A stretch of 64,000 nt of DNA, taken from Choristoneura fumiferana. Its lineage: Eukaryota > Arthropoda > Insecta > Lepidoptera > Tortricidae. The notes beneath the pieces were generated by a model. The model ran no database searches, was not told where the DNA came from, and saw nothing but the letters and a program-made list of their open reading frames with translations. Of this stretch, positions 44,300 through 55,486 are shown piece after piece (positions within the stretch are counted from its first letter, which is position 1; each line of letters opens with the position of its first letter). The translations under genes were made by a program, and so were the position numbers. The stretch is taken from positions 8,760,725 to 8,824,724 of the forward strand of contig NC_133491.1 of the NCBI RefSeq assembly GCF_025370935.1. The letters are read 5' to 3'.

Positions 44300-44425
44300 T
44301 TTTAGGGTTCCGGATTAGGAACGCCTATTTCCTTTGGTTTTGCTTTGAAAATGAACTCGTAATGAGTTAGAAACGCGTTAGTATTATTATCTGTGTTTGT
44401 GATAATTGGGTCTGTGTGACATAAA
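44300..44425. repeat. Dispersed repeat with an inverted partner at 57835-57955
   Basis: GGTTTTGCTTTGAAAATGAA, CTCGTAATGAGTTAGAAACG and GATAATTGGGTCTGTGTGAC appear in reverse complement in the interval 57835-57955. Confidence 0.6.
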
Positions 44426-44474
44426 CGCGATGTTTTAAATGGAAGTGGAGGAGGCTGAGGTTTACTAAGGTTTA

Positions 44475-44596
44475 GAGTTCATAAACTTGTAAACAAAAAT
44501 TTGATCAAAAGTATATGAACATGCTTCTACGCCGTTAACAATAGAGTCATGTTCAGATATCTTTGCTCAAAATTTTGCTCACAAGTTTATGAACTC
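44475..44596. mobile_element. Palindromic MITE
   Basis: GAGTTCATAAACTTGT pairs with ACAAGTTTATGAACTC; ~45 bp imperfect arms, 122 bp in all. Confidence 0.65.
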
Positions 44597-44921
44597 AAGT
44601 GTATTTTCACGTACAGTAGCGGAGAAGTAACGTAAAAGGTTTTACTTGTAATTTATTAAAAAAAATCGTGATGTAATAAGTACATTGGTTTGTGGCATTG
44701 GAGTCGTATATGTTACCTAGAAGTCCTACAGACTTGCCTAAAATGTTATAAGACGTCAATATTTTGTTTGCGTAACACCACTAGATGTGGCACTGGTCTA
44801 ATGATTTGGTCATGTTTGGTCTAGTTTTAATTGGTGTTCCGTACCTCAAAAATAAAATAAGAAATCCTTATAGGATCATTATATTGTCCGTCCGTCCGTC
44901 CGTCAGTCCAGGCCCATAAAC

Positions 44922-45043
44922 TATGAAGTCCAAAATTCGAACTTCGTATCTTACCGTCCCGCTGACGCTAATATTATTTAATACGAGAGTGAGAGGAACG
45001 GTACGATAAGAACTTCGATTTTCGAATTTCGTAGTAGCCCCGC
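44922..45043. mobile_element. Family A MITE, subfamily B
   Basis: AACTATGAAGTCCAAAATTC ... CCGTCCCGCTGACGC ... TTCGTAGTAGCCCCGCAG. Confidence 0.65.
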
Positions 45044-46622
45044 AGCCCCTTTTTCTCAGGAATGCGTGAAAGGCACAGAATAGATAATAGTACAAGTGAA
45101 GGTATCAAGCTGAAATTAATATCAAATAAGTACGCAATCCTTGAAACAGTGAAATAAATCAGAACTTCTATTCTATGTTATCAAAAGATACAGTTATCAT
45201 TAGAAAAATATTATGTAATTTTTTCGTAATGGCTACGGAACCCTATTTTGGGGCGTGGCCGACACGCTCTTGGCCGGTTTTTCTGCATATCGTCATACGG
45301 GTATTAAGTAAGTAATTTCATATCAAATGAATTTGGTCTTTATTCAAGCCTCATTAATTACCCAAAAGCAAGAGTGGATGCGTATAGTCTACGTCGAATC
45401 AAAATTTATGTAATACTTATAACATTGAACAAAGAAGGTTCCGTACTAATTTGTGGATATGTCATAGTATAGTAGATTAATATTTCAAAATAACTTTTTG
45501 CGAGCCATGAAATCATGTTTTTTGCAGCTGATTTTGTCTATGAATTTTGGTGAGCGATCGTTCGCCCGTTGATGTCTTTTATAAGGAACCTAACAAGGTT
45601 GTCCTTGATTAAACTTGTCTTTAAGATTTACAATTTACTCATTTTAAGCAAATGTGTTAATTGTGAACACTACATCAATCAGTACAATTACAATAATTCA
45701 ATCGAATTTATTTCCACTTGCCCTTGTCTTGGAGACGCTAATTGGACAATTTCCGCCGATGTGAACGCTGTGTACTGTATGTCGACTTATCGGTGCTCAA
45801 AATACTTGACGCTCCACAAAGATGCGTTTCCACCTAGGTATAATGTGCCCTCGCATGTGTAATGTTTTGTGAGAAATGTGTTTTTCATTAATCAATAGAA
45901 ATGCTGTGATTAAGCCTCTAGTAAAATATTACCAAATAATTTAGTTTTGTTTTTTACCCGACTGCCCGAAGGAGGGTTATGTTTCTCTAATATGGGGAAG
46001 AGCTATAATAGGAAGATTTTTCCAGGAAGGTAATAAGTTATTTTAAGCAACGGTTTGGAAGTTAGGCATCCAGAAAATGACGCTTCAGCCATTTTGCGTC
46101 ACTGTGCTTACGGCATTTTTGTGGGCACATTTTTGCTAAAACAGTAGATTCCTTTACAGTTTCCAGAGTATCTAGCAGAAGTACAATTCACTTATTACAA
46201 TTCACAAAGTTACAATTCTTAAAAAATATGACCAAGAAAATGAGGCGGTTGAAGCGCTCGAAAAATGATCCGTCGGCGTTTTTCGAACAACGCGATAAAA
46301 TCGTAACGCTTGAGGCTGAGGCAAGCATTTTTATCATCAAAAATTGGGAAGCTTTAGCCATGTTCGCTTAGCCACACACGCTTAGGCTCATAAAGCCTAT
46401 ATGACATTTCTTTATTTTTTTCATTATTATTACTTACTGTGCGTAGTAAACAAGGCGGGAGCGCATTTTTTCACTTTTTAAGTCCTATTATCGAAAGTCC
46501 GAAATTTTTCTCATACCATTTTACATCATAATGATCACTCTTCATTATCATTTTTTTAATACTAACGATTGAAACTCATAATCATCGGAATTCATAATAT
46601 AACTATTCATACACCTTGTTTA

Positions 46623-46751
46623 TAAACCCCCTTGCAAAAAAATAGGCACCTATGGTTTTTCAGATTTTCAGGCATTGAAGCTTAGAAAGTAAGCTTTCAT
46701 GCACATAAAATACAAAAACCATAGGTGTCCGTTTTTTTTGCAAGGGGGTTT
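46623..46751. mobile_element. Palindromic MITE nested in the AT-rich element
   Basis: Ends TAAACCCCCTTGCAAAAAAA and TTTTTTTGCAAGGGGGTTTA, inner ACACCTATGGTTTTT pairing; 129 bp. Confidence 0.75.
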
Positions 46752-47021
46752 ACTAATATTGGTTTTCATATATTTTCTTATACTAACAATCGAAACTACT
46801 AATCATTCTAATTCATAACGCCAATATTCATAATTTTGCTAATACTAATATTTTTTTTCATATATTTCTTAATCATAAGTGTTATATATATAATACGCAT
46901 TATTGAAATTCAGAATGTCAATAATCATACATCTGCTGTATAAACATATATTTAAGTATTGTCATATATCTTTTAATCCTTAGTGTAAATAAAATTGGAT
47001 AGGTAAAAATAAAAAAACTGG

Positions 47022-47655
47022 CCAAGAGCGTGTCGGACACGCCCAAAATAGGATTCCGTAGCCATTCCGAAAAAAATAAGTAATATTTTTCTAAGGATTT
47101 CGTATTTTATACGGAATCTTCCAAGTTTAGGTATATTTTATACCTTAGGCTGCTATTTACTCTTAAACTACTAATAATTCTCAAGAAAACTTAGCCGTTA
47201 TAGTTTTCCTTGAAAGTTTGATATACTTACTACCATCCTGATTTTTTTCAAATTTTTTCACTAACCGGTTTAGATTTTAGAGAGGGCACTTTCAAGTTGT
47301 TAAATTTGCACTTTCAAGTTGAATATTTCGCAAAGAAATCACTGAATCGAAAAATCGTCTTAGCAAACCCCTAATGGTTTTAAAAGACATATCCAATGAT
47401 ACCCACACTATAGGGTTGTATGAGAAAAAAAAACCCCACTTTACGTCTATGGGAGGTACACAAAAAAAAAATTATTGAGTTTTTTTATTGTACCATTTTG
47501 TCGGCATAGTTTATATATATATCCTTGCAAAATTAATTACAGCTTTCTAGCATTGATAGTCCCTGAGAAAAGCCGCGGACGGACAGACAGACAGACAGAC
47601 AGATATGGCGAAACTATAAGGGTTCCGTTTTTGCCATTTTGGTTCCGGAACCCTA
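47022..47655 (+). mobile_element. 'GGTTCCG' dispersed repeat, full-length forward copy
   Basis: Starts AACTGGCCAAGAGCGTGTCG, includes AAGTAATATTTTTCTAAGGA and TTTGTCGGCATAGTTTATAT, then (GACA)n and AAGGGTTCCG, ending TTCCGGAACCCTAAAAA. It serves as the reference for the interrupted copy at 55420/57729. Confidence 0.75.
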
Positions 47656-49262
47656 AAAATAGGCAAGAGTAACGGATGCTCGGAAGAGACGGGTGTACTC
47701 GTACTCTCTTTTTTCGGCGAAATATGTTTGGCCAAATTGTCAATAACATTTGGCCAAATATTGGAAAGTTTTACTTCAAAATTTGTGCGAGCGAGCGAAG
47801 CGAGCGAGCAAGACGGTTCGGAGTAGAAGCGACTTGGATAGTTTAGGTTCAGAAGGCTAAGGCGGGAGCGTAGCTCTCGCCATAGCCTACGATGTTAGTT
47901 TTTTTTATAGCAGCAAATACTATAACTGCAACTAGGAAAGTAGGTTGGATGCCATTCAATATGTTGCTAAATTAAGGTACGTATGCCAATTGCCAATCAG
48001 TACATTTGACGAACACATAAATATGACATCTTAAAAAAATCCTAGGTAATAATTTGCATAGTAAGAATTAGGTAGTTATGAAAAACAATTATTATGAGTT
48101 GAAATGTTTCTTATTATTGCCATTATTAATAAGAAAATTATGATATTGTCTGTTATAAAGGAAAAAATTATGAGAAACAACATTATGAGTTGAGATGTGT
48201 TCTTAGTATGACATTATGAGTAAAAAAAATATGAACACTGTCTGTTATGAATTCCGAAATTAGTAAGAAAAATTTATGAACAAAAAAAGTATGTTTTTTT
48301 TTATGAAGAGTGATTATTATGAACACAAATCGGTAGTAAAATAAAAAATAGGACTAAGAATTTTATGAGAGTCAATATGGACTCAAACAGGGCATATTGA
48401 TCGCAGATATGAATTATGTATTTATGCTAATTAGTTAATCCTGTTCCAATCGCACATTTAATCGAAATTCTATAATGAAGTAGAACTAGGGTTATATTTT
48501 AAATGTAGCCTTACTGAACATAAGGCCTTTTAATTTTGAGCAGCCTGTGGCAGATCGTATCCTTTTGCGACTGTATTGTTTTTTAACTAAGGATAAGGCG
48601 TTTACGCTTATTTACAAGTATACATTATTAGGTACTATGCATTTCCGGCTTGACCACAGAGCTAATAATAAGTAGAATAGAAATGTGAAGTGAGCTAAAA
48701 GCATAACTAGCACAAGGCTATTATCTAGCTATGAAGTCATGCATTGTACACATTTGACGCTTCTAAAACTGAGCTTAAAAATAAATCGAGTTTTGTTCAA
48801 ATCTGAAAAGAAAGTTGCCTTAGTTAGTGGTTATTTATTTACTAAATGGTCTTGCAAATTTACATATTCCTAATTTGGATTAATATTTAGATATTGACAT
48901 TAGACTTAGAGCCCAATAACAGGTGCAGTTAAGGAAGATATCATTTGATTGCAAGTGCCGTAGGGTTTATAGTAGAATAAGTATACGAAACCAATTTATC
49001 AATATGCCACATACCTATTCCTTGGTGAAAAAAAATAAGAAATAAATCATATCTACAAAAAATGAGCGCCCACCCCACAGCGCTTCTATTTACGTCCACG
49101 TGCCTGATGAGTACTGTAGATGACGCCGCAACGTGTAGTTTGGGAGCTTGCTCTAATTAATTACTTGCGCAAGCGCAGCTTAAAAGTTCTATGTTCACGA
49201 GTGCGACAGTTCCTAGATTGGCAATACTGATGCCGAACATTCGAGTGAATGCAAGGCAATGC
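47656..49262. other. Upstream flank of cuticular gene 2
   Basis: No gene. The stretch 47780-47890 contains GCGAGCGAGCGAAGCGAGCG and GGCGGGAGCGTAGCTCTCGC, minor dispersed repeats. Confidence 0.35.
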
Positions 49263-49270
49263 TATAAATA
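49263..49270 (+). promoter_or_regulatory. TATA box of cuticular protein gene 2
   Basis: TATAAATA 58 bases before the ATG, matching the placement in the neighbouring cuticle genes. Confidence 0.65.
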
Positions 49271-49320
49271 CGAGCTGCAACAGACCGCGGCTTACTCCAG
49301 CCCATTGTTGAGGAGCCGCG

Positions 49321-50265
49321 ATGCACGCGCACGGGGTAAATGTTAAGTAACTTGCTCTTATTTTAATGACGCCATCATGATCATTCATTAAACCATTATC
49401 AAGCCGCTATTCTTATAATTTGCAGAAGTTAAAGTTAATTTTTAAGTACATGTGTGTAGATGACGTGTATTCCTTAGCCCGCAGTTATTGTTATTGGTTA
49501 ACCATAGGCCCAAATTAGTGCCTTTTCCTGCCTTTTCACACAAACACACTGGTTATCGGTGCCGGGTAGCAAGCGCCGGGTACCCGGTGTGCCGGGTAAC
49601 TTACAAGTAGGTACATGTGAAAGCTACTGTACCCTTATACCCTTGCACGAACACTATCGGAACCCTTTCGACTGACAAGAAGTAATTTAATTATCTTAGT
49701 TTTGGTGGATTGTTTCATATCAAATGAAATGGTGCTTAGATATTTCGGATGCCTGCATGATCACTGATAATCTAGTACTTAAGTGCACTTCTTTCTTCCC
49801 CAGCTACTCCTTCTCCCAGTGGCCGCCATGAGCATTATAGTGACGGACCCGCCACCCACCGGCGACGAGTACAAATACTCGTACGACATCGAGGACCCAA
49901 GTACCGGTGACACGAAGAGCCAGCACGAGGTGCGCCGCGGCGACGTCGTCAGTGGCGCGTACTCTGTCGTGGACCCCGACGGGACGCGGCGCACTGTCAA
50001 ATACAGCGCCGACCCCACACACGGCTTCACAGCATTCATACACAACGAACCAGTCCTACCTAAGTCAGCACAGTATCAGGACATCCATCAGGTTACAAAA
50101 CAGCCACTTAGACCGGTTGCTTACGGCCTTTATCCTAAAACGAATTATGAAGCGCCGACCTTCTTTTTCACTCCCGCTAACGAAATTAATTCCGAGCGTG
50201 AGATATTTGCACAAGGACAGTATTTCAAGCCAAATGCCGTTAAGAGATTAATTCAATTAGTGTAG
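49321..50265 (+). CDS. RR-2 cuticular protein (CPR family), gene 2, 158 aa
   Basis: Exon 1 49321-49335 (MHAHG) and exon 2 49804-50265 (TAG), GT-AG, joined at a codon boundary. The split signal peptide reads MHAHG-LLLLPVAAMS. The RR domain follows almost at once, EYKYSYDIEDPSTGDTKSQ, then RRGDVVSGAYSVVDPDGTRR and SADPTHGFTAFIHNEP. It is RR-2 in form, but the usual NGFNAVVHKEP ending is altered. Unlike gene 1 the domain is not interrupted by an intron. The ~85-residue tail (Tyr, Pro, Phe rich, ending KRLIQLV) has no Ala-Pro repeats, so this member differs in its C-terminal region from genes 1 and 3. Role (family): chitin-binding structural protein of cuticle. The 3' flank is followed by two tandem MITEs of subfamilies A and B. 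AATAAA appears only ~650 bases downstream (50914), so the 3' end is unclear. Confidence 0.9.
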
Positions 50266-50425
50266 AATGGTAGAGTAGCGTAATCACAGATAAGTACTAG
50301 GTATAGTATCAGAACTGAATGCTACAGTATTGTTTCACCATAGCGCTCTTAAAGTTGTCCTATAAATGTGATATTAGCAAGTTTGTTATAGTGTCAGTAG
50401 TCCTAGTATTTTCGGCCGCAAACTG

Positions 50426-50556
50426 CAGGGCTACTACGAAACTCGAAACTCGAATTTCGTATCGTACCGTCCCTCTCGCTCTCGTATTAAATAGTATTAA
50501 GTGTCAGAGGGATCGCACGATACGAACTTCGAGTTTCAAGTTTCGTAGTAGCCCTG
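50426..50556. mobile_element. Family A palindromic MITE
   Basis: CAGGGCTACTACGAAACTCG ... TTTCGTAGTAGCCCTG, 131 bp, about 160 bases after cuticular gene 2. Confidence 0.8.
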
Positions 50557-50569
50557 CTAAGCCTAGGTA

Positions 50570-50690
50570 TACTATGAAGTGCAAAATTCGAACTTCGTAT
50601 CTTGCCGTCTCGCTGACACCTATATTATTTAACACGAGAGTGAGAGGGACGGTATGACACACTTCGATTTTCTTTGTAGTCACTTTTGCC
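50570..50690. mobile_element. Family A MITE, subfamily B, adjacent to an A copy
   Basis: ACTATGAAGTGCAAAATTCG then GAGAGTGAGAGGGACGGTAT. Only ~13 bases separate it from the preceding family A copy; its right end is eroded. Confidence 0.65.
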
Positions 50691-52144
50691 AGCGGGCAGA
50701 GGGTTTGGGCCCATCTCTCTCATTTTCTTTTTATTGCCTCCGAGAGCTCGTCGCATAGTAGTTCCATCCATCTCATTCTCTTTTAGGCTTGACATGATGA
50801 GGTACTATAGGTTATAGGGCCTTACAGTGCGCGCAATGAACGCGGCTAGCCACGCTGCCCACTGGTATTTATTTCGCTTTTTTAGTTCGTTGATTGGTTG
50901 TAAAAGTGGAGTTAATAAATATGTATTACTTAGTTGTATTGTTGTTTTAATTATTTCCGGTTTTAGGTTGACCACACAAGGCATGGATTGATGAGTTAAC
51001 TATATTTACTCTCTGTAAAAGATGCATACGGACGACGGACGTAATTCAATGTAATGCATCATGTAATGTAAATGCAAAATATATTACTATCAGTCAATAT
51101 GTTGAAAAAAAACATGTTTTGCGAGAAATACTATTTTAATACGCGATGCGTACACCATAATTTATCTCGTACAGTTGACTGTTAAGTAACGGCTATTACC
51201 TCAGACAAGCATTTATGGTAGTAATTGTGAACTGTTCCGGCGCGATGTAGTATAGTGACCGCACTAGTCAAGGTCGTGGTTCGACGCTTAGTGGGTGAAC
51301 AGTACCTAGCCTAAATTAACAAAAAAGTGAAACCGACTCCAAAAAAAAAAAATGGAACCTACTACAAAAACCTTGAAAATATTTTTCTAGGTAGGTACGT
51401 AATAGACATACAAACATTATGGAACATAGAACCTCCTCCTTTTTTGAAGTCGGTTAAAAATATACCTAAAGTTGGAATATTCCGTACAAAATGCGAAATT
51501 CTTAGAAAAATATTACTTATTTTTTTCGTAACGGCTACGGAACCCTATTTCGGGCGTGTCCGATACGCTCATGGCCGGTTTTTTTAATTTTATAGCTAAC
51601 AGATTTATTTTATTATTTTGTATTAAGCTAATTATTAGTTTTCATTCGTTAGGCGTATTGTTACAATATACAAAAAAAATGTAACCCTCCAAATTTTCCA
51701 CCAACAACCAACGACCAACGTCGACAATCGTTTTTAGCTACGTTTCCTTCCACTAGAAATGTGCGAGAATGTGTTGCGAGGGATGTGTTTTTCATTTTCC
51801 ACATCTCTGGTGGAAACACTGAGCAGAGCGAGGCGAGGTAAATGAAGCGTTTCTATTGGTTATTGAAAAATACATTCCTCGCAATATACAATCCTCGCAC
51901 ATTTGAGGTGGAAACGCTGCTGAGTTACATAACTGAACTTAAGAACATACGGTCTAGTCACTAAAAATTACATATTTGAATATGCAAAATGTTAGACGGT
52001 ATCCTTATCATTACTCCTTCCTAACACGATTGTATTTTCAAGATGACAAGCCTTTTCTAGCCCTTGCTTATCCAGAGACATACCAAACTACATTAAAACC
52101 ACAGTTAAAGTATAAATATAAATATTATCAAGCAACAGCGTCCG
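50691..52144. other. Intergenic repeats between cuticular gene 2 and COX5B
   Basis: Includes a composite of the foldback and GACTTC families at 51330-51465, a reverse GGTTCCG fragment at 51486-51585, and an inverted element at 51740-51920 (GAAATGTGCGAGAATGTGTT against its complement). No gene. Confidence 0.5.
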
Positions 52145-53107
52145 TTAGAAGAGGAGCGGCGCGACGGGGCACAGCTCGAACCAGTAGCCGCAGTTGCAGC
52201 GCTTGGGCTCGCCCTGGTGCAGCCACATCCACTCGATGTGGTTGGTCCATTCGTTGCACTTGCAGCCCACGAGACGCTGGTTGAACGCGCTCGGCATCAG
52301 GTTCGGACGCTCGCGAGTGCCTGGACCTACATGTAACATACTTTTTTTCAAAAAAAATAATGCGATAGAACATAACATAAATACTTATACCTTTCCGACA
52401 GAAAACAGTTTGTGAAGAGCAAAAGTTGTATGGCGACATACTTAATCTTTAAAAATGCATGTTTTAGCTGGGAGTCGTCTTGTTGAATGACGGCTTTTTT
52501 AATAAATTGTGCCTCGACCATGCAATTCTGAACCAATGCGCATTGTTTACTAGTTTTCATTACTAACCAAAAATTACGAAGCAAGTAGATGAACCTGAAT
52601 CTGACGGTGGCCCATATAAGTCGATATGAATACTCGAAATTACCAAAAATTTAGTAACAGAGCGGAATTGCATACCTGAGTAATTAGAGACACTGTATGA
52701 ACAAGATGACAATACATACATCGATAGCACTCCGCGCCTGAACAGCAGAACAGAGAACCAAAATACAAAGCGACGGTGACTATTATCAGTCGGATCTACA
52801 ATTTGGCCATTTTGGGGTTATTACGTCAAAGTCAATATAAAACAGTATATTTTGGCTTTGGCACAATAATTGCAGATCCAACTCCAGTAAATAATAATCT
52901 AAAGATACCTCTCTTAACACAAAGCATGCGGAAGGGGTCGCAGTCTCCGGCCAAATGCGCCAACAGCTCTCGCTTCTCGTTGCCAGTCACGTGGTCCAAA
53001 GGGTCAAGGAAGGAGCCGTAGGCGCGCGCGTCGTCCCGGCGCGGGAACGCGCGACGTCGCAGCGGCAACGCCTGGCGCCATAATGGCAACGCTCGACGCC
53101 ACGGCAT
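52145..53107 (-). CDS. COX5B: Cytochrome c oxidase subunit 5B-like, nuclear-encoded mitochondrial, complete (126 aa)
   Basis: Two exons on the minus strand: 53107-52909 and 52326-52145 (TAA), GT-AG, phase-consistent, 126 aa against 129 in human COX5B. Residues 1-25 are Arg-rich (MPWRRALPLWRQALPLRRR), a mitochondrial presequence. The core RGPGTRERPNLMPSAFNQRL then VGCKCNE matches human KGASGTREDPNLVPSISNKR then VGCICEE. The second half reads WMWLHQGEPKRCNCGYWFEL (human WFWLHKGEAQRCPRCGAHYKL). The zinc-binding Cys pairs are present as C88-x-C90 and C110-x-C112; the second pair has one residue fewer than human CxxC. Family knowledge: COX5B is a matrix-side zinc subunit of respiratory complex IV. 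Very high GC and departures at otherwise fixed positions suggest a duplicated, faster-evolving paralogue rather than the housekeeping copy (inference). It lies antisense between cuticle genes 2 and 3. Confidence 0.87.
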
Positions 53108-53189
53108 GTCCTACTTGTCCGGCAGTAAAATTAGGCATCATCAAATCATTAACAATAGTGATATGGTCACATAAATTAGACTTAGGTGG

Positions 53190-53395
53190 TGCCACCGTTT
53201 ATGGTACAGTATATGGACGATCGAGCTTCGCTTGCGCGCGCTAAAGCGGGAAAATACGTTTTTTCGGAGATAAGACCAAGCCAGATCGATTTTTCGCGTC
53301 CAAAAGCCGCCCCTCCATAGCAAATTTCGTCAAAATCGTTAAAGCCGTTTCCGAGAACACCGATATAAATAAATATATAAATAAATAAAAAATTG
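53190..53395 (+). repeat. LINE-like 3' fragment with A-rich tail
   Basis: TCGTCAAAATCGTTAAAGCC and GTTTCCGAGAACACCGATAT followed by AAATAAATATATAAATAAAT. Typical of 3' ends of lepidopteran non-LTR elements. Confidence 0.5.
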
Positions 53396-54135
53396 CTCTT
53401 TTAAAGATATACAGTCTAATTATTCCTACAAATTAATAAGAATTCAAAACATGCATAAGTAAGTAAAACTAAAAAACAGTTATTTGTTTTTTAGTTTGAT
53501 CTTGATCAGCCGTCGAAAGCCAAGGAATAAATTTTTCAAGATCAATACTTACGTGTTTTTATGCAATTTAATATTAATTAATCCTTCTCCGTACAATTAA
53601 TTACTTTGTAAATCGTTATATATTGTATTTACAATACGTTGTCATAAATAGACTTATAGGTTTGACGGCAAAGACACAAGTGACATACCTAACGTCAGCG
53701 AAAAACGGGTTGTCTACTATTCCTAATTCGAAATCCCTTGTTGGTTTGCAACGAAAAGTTTCTTGCTATAATTTTAATTAACGATTAAGGTGCGAAGCTA
53801 ACCATACTTGATATTAGATATATTTAAATTGTCCCCAAAGACAATAATTATTTATTACATCAGCGCCGAACAAAAATGACGAAGCAAGGACGAGCCGCCC
53901 AAAGAAAGCCGCCCGCCATGCAAGTGAACTTTACATGCTCGAAATCAATCCAAGCTTGTTTGTTCTCATTCAAATATAATACGGATCAATTCAGTACACC
54001 ACCATAGCGAGAAGAGATTAATACTAAGATGTTCAGATTGGGCAACTCCCAAAAACAACCGGTTTATATGAACTCGTACAGCTGCCACAATGCTATAATC
54101 AGCTATAATGCAACGCCTGAGGCGGTCGAGACGCG
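53396..54135. other. Upstream flank of cuticular gene 3
   Basis: AT-rich with no coding exon and no repeat recognised. It probably contains the enhancer of the cuticle gene, but no specific site can be supported. Confidence 0.3.
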
Positions 54136-54143
54136 TATAAAAA
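54136..54143 (+). promoter_or_regulatory. TATA box of cuticular protein gene 3
   Basis: TATAAAAA 81 bases before the ATG, with ATTCA initiator-like words 17-33 bases downstream. Confidence 0.7.
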
Positions 54144-54216
54144 GTTCGCAAGATTCAATTGAGGCACATTCAACTTGAGGTATACTCACAGTGAAGTCAC
54201 AGTCATCTCTCCCAAA

Positions 54217-55239
54217 ATGGCTTTCAAGGTACGACCGAGCTTTAGCCTTTAGCTTGAAGCTAATTGCTATTTACGATTGTTTATACCACGCTGTACTGTC
54301 AAGGTCCATTGTTTAGACTTACCTATCATCTAAATGTGCGGTTCTTACAATACTTAAAAGTTTTTATTTACTTTCATTACGCTATTAAGGCCCTTCTAAG
54401 CAAATGACCCTGTTAAATATTCATTTTCGTTCACAGACGAAACATATATTTACCGCAAGTTGTTTTTAGTCGACTTCAGGGAGCTTTTTTCACAAAAATT
54501 TCTTTTAAAACTTTGTTATCTTTTCTGTTTTGTTCTCTATTCAACTTCGACTATTTCTTATAGAAAAAACAGTGGCGAACAGCCCGCGGAAATTGCTCAC
54601 AGGAGCTTAGGGATAAAAATAGTTCATTACCTTTGCCCATACTTGTAAGTCTAATAATGATAATGAAAAACTGTTTTATTTCAGCTGGTAGTGCTGGTGT
54701 GCGCGATCGCGTCAGTCCGCGCGGGAGTGGTTGCCCCCGCCGTGTACTCACATGCGGCCCCGCTCGCGTACGCGGCGCCCGCGCCGGTCGTGCACGCCGC
54801 CCCAGTAGCCTACCACGCCGCCCCCGTCGCCAAGGTCGTCGAAGAAGTCAACACGCACCCGCAGTACAGCTTCGCGTACGACGTGCAGGACGGACTCACT
54901 GGGGGACTCTAAGACCCAGCACGAAACTAGGATGGTGATGTCGTACACGGATCTTACTCTGTTGTCGACCCCGATGGCACCAAACGCACCGTGGAATACA
55001 CCGCTGATGACCACAATGGTTTCAACGCTGTTGTGCATAAGGAACCTCTCGCCGTGAAAGTGGCCGCACCCGTTGTCGCTAAGGTTGCCGCTCCGGTCGC
55101 TTACCACGCCGCCCCGATCGCCTACCACGCTCCCGCTCCCGTGGTCGCTAAGGTAGCCGCTCCGGTGGCCTACCACGCCGCCCCCGTTGTCCACGCCGCC
55201 CCTGTAGCCTACCACGCTGGCCCTGTTTACCATCACTAA
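54217..55239 (+). CDS. RR-2 cuticular protein (CPR family), gene 3, with two compensating frameshifts
   Basis: Exon 1 54217-54228 (MAFK) and exon 2 54685-55239 (TAA), GT-AG, codon-boundary junction. The signal peptide continues LVVLVCAIASVRAG. Then come AYAAPAPVVHAAPVAYHAAP-type repeats, the RR domain start HPQYSFAYDVQDGLTG, its end VEYTADDHNGFNAVVHKEP, and a long C-terminal tail of AKVAAPVAYHAAP repeats. In the genomic sequence the domain is broken: one extra G in the GGGGG at 54901-54905 shifts the frame and brings a TAA within three codons, and one missing G near 54930 restores it. About nine residues are affected. If the indels are removed the protein is 188 aa. The rest of the reading frame, TATA box and splice sites are intact, so an assembly error is as likely as a young pseudogene. 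Ala/Val/His-Pro repeats mark it as a rigid-cuticle type protein. Confidence 0.85.
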
Positions 55240-55319
55240 TTTGGGACCACTGAAGTGCTAGTCATTATCTTAACCCATTGAAATCTTAATTTATTGTTTA
55301 ATGCAACCATAACATAAAA

Positions 55320-55325
55320 ATTAAA
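55320..55325 (+). promoter_or_regulatory. Poly(A) signal of cuticular gene 3
   Basis: ATTAAA 81 bases after the stop codon. Confidence 0.5.
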
Positions 55326-55419
55326 GATCTTTTTTTAATTTGATTTATTTTATTTACCTACCCATTGCAACACGACTCCCAAGTTAAAGAGTAGAAAAAA
55401 CCTGCTTTCAAATAAAATA

Positions 55420-55486
55420 CCGGCCAAGAGCGTGTCGGACACGGCTAAAATAGGGTTCCGTAGCCATTACGAAAATATTAAGTAAT
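55420..55486 (+). mobile_element. 'GGTTCCG' repeat, left part of an interrupted copy
   Basis: ACCGGCCAAGAGCGTGTCGG through GGTTCCGTAGCCATTACG to TTAAGTAAT, then broken by the insertion at 55487-57728; it resumes at 57729. Confidence 0.7.

Larger units (their letters stand above)
46479..48364. mobile_element. AT-rich inverted-repeat element with a nested GGTTCCG copy
   Basis: AGTCCTATTA at 46480 and TAATAGGAC-type sequence near 48350, with AATGATCACTCTTCATTA paired to ATGAAGAGTGATTATTATGA, mark inverted ends. The flanks are built from variants of ATTCATAAT and ATTATGAGT. A forward GGTTCCG repeat (47022-47655) lies within. The ends are approximate. Confidence 0.5.

Noticed and set aside
45569..45862. 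97-codon ORF with several Cys
   Set aside because: No signal peptide, no recognised domain, no supporting splice sites or promoter. Probably chance.
49552..49612. GCCGGGTA repeats with GGGTACCC palindrome upstream of cuticular gene 2 exon 2
   Set aside because: Short and degenerate; most likely a minor tandem duplication in the intron.
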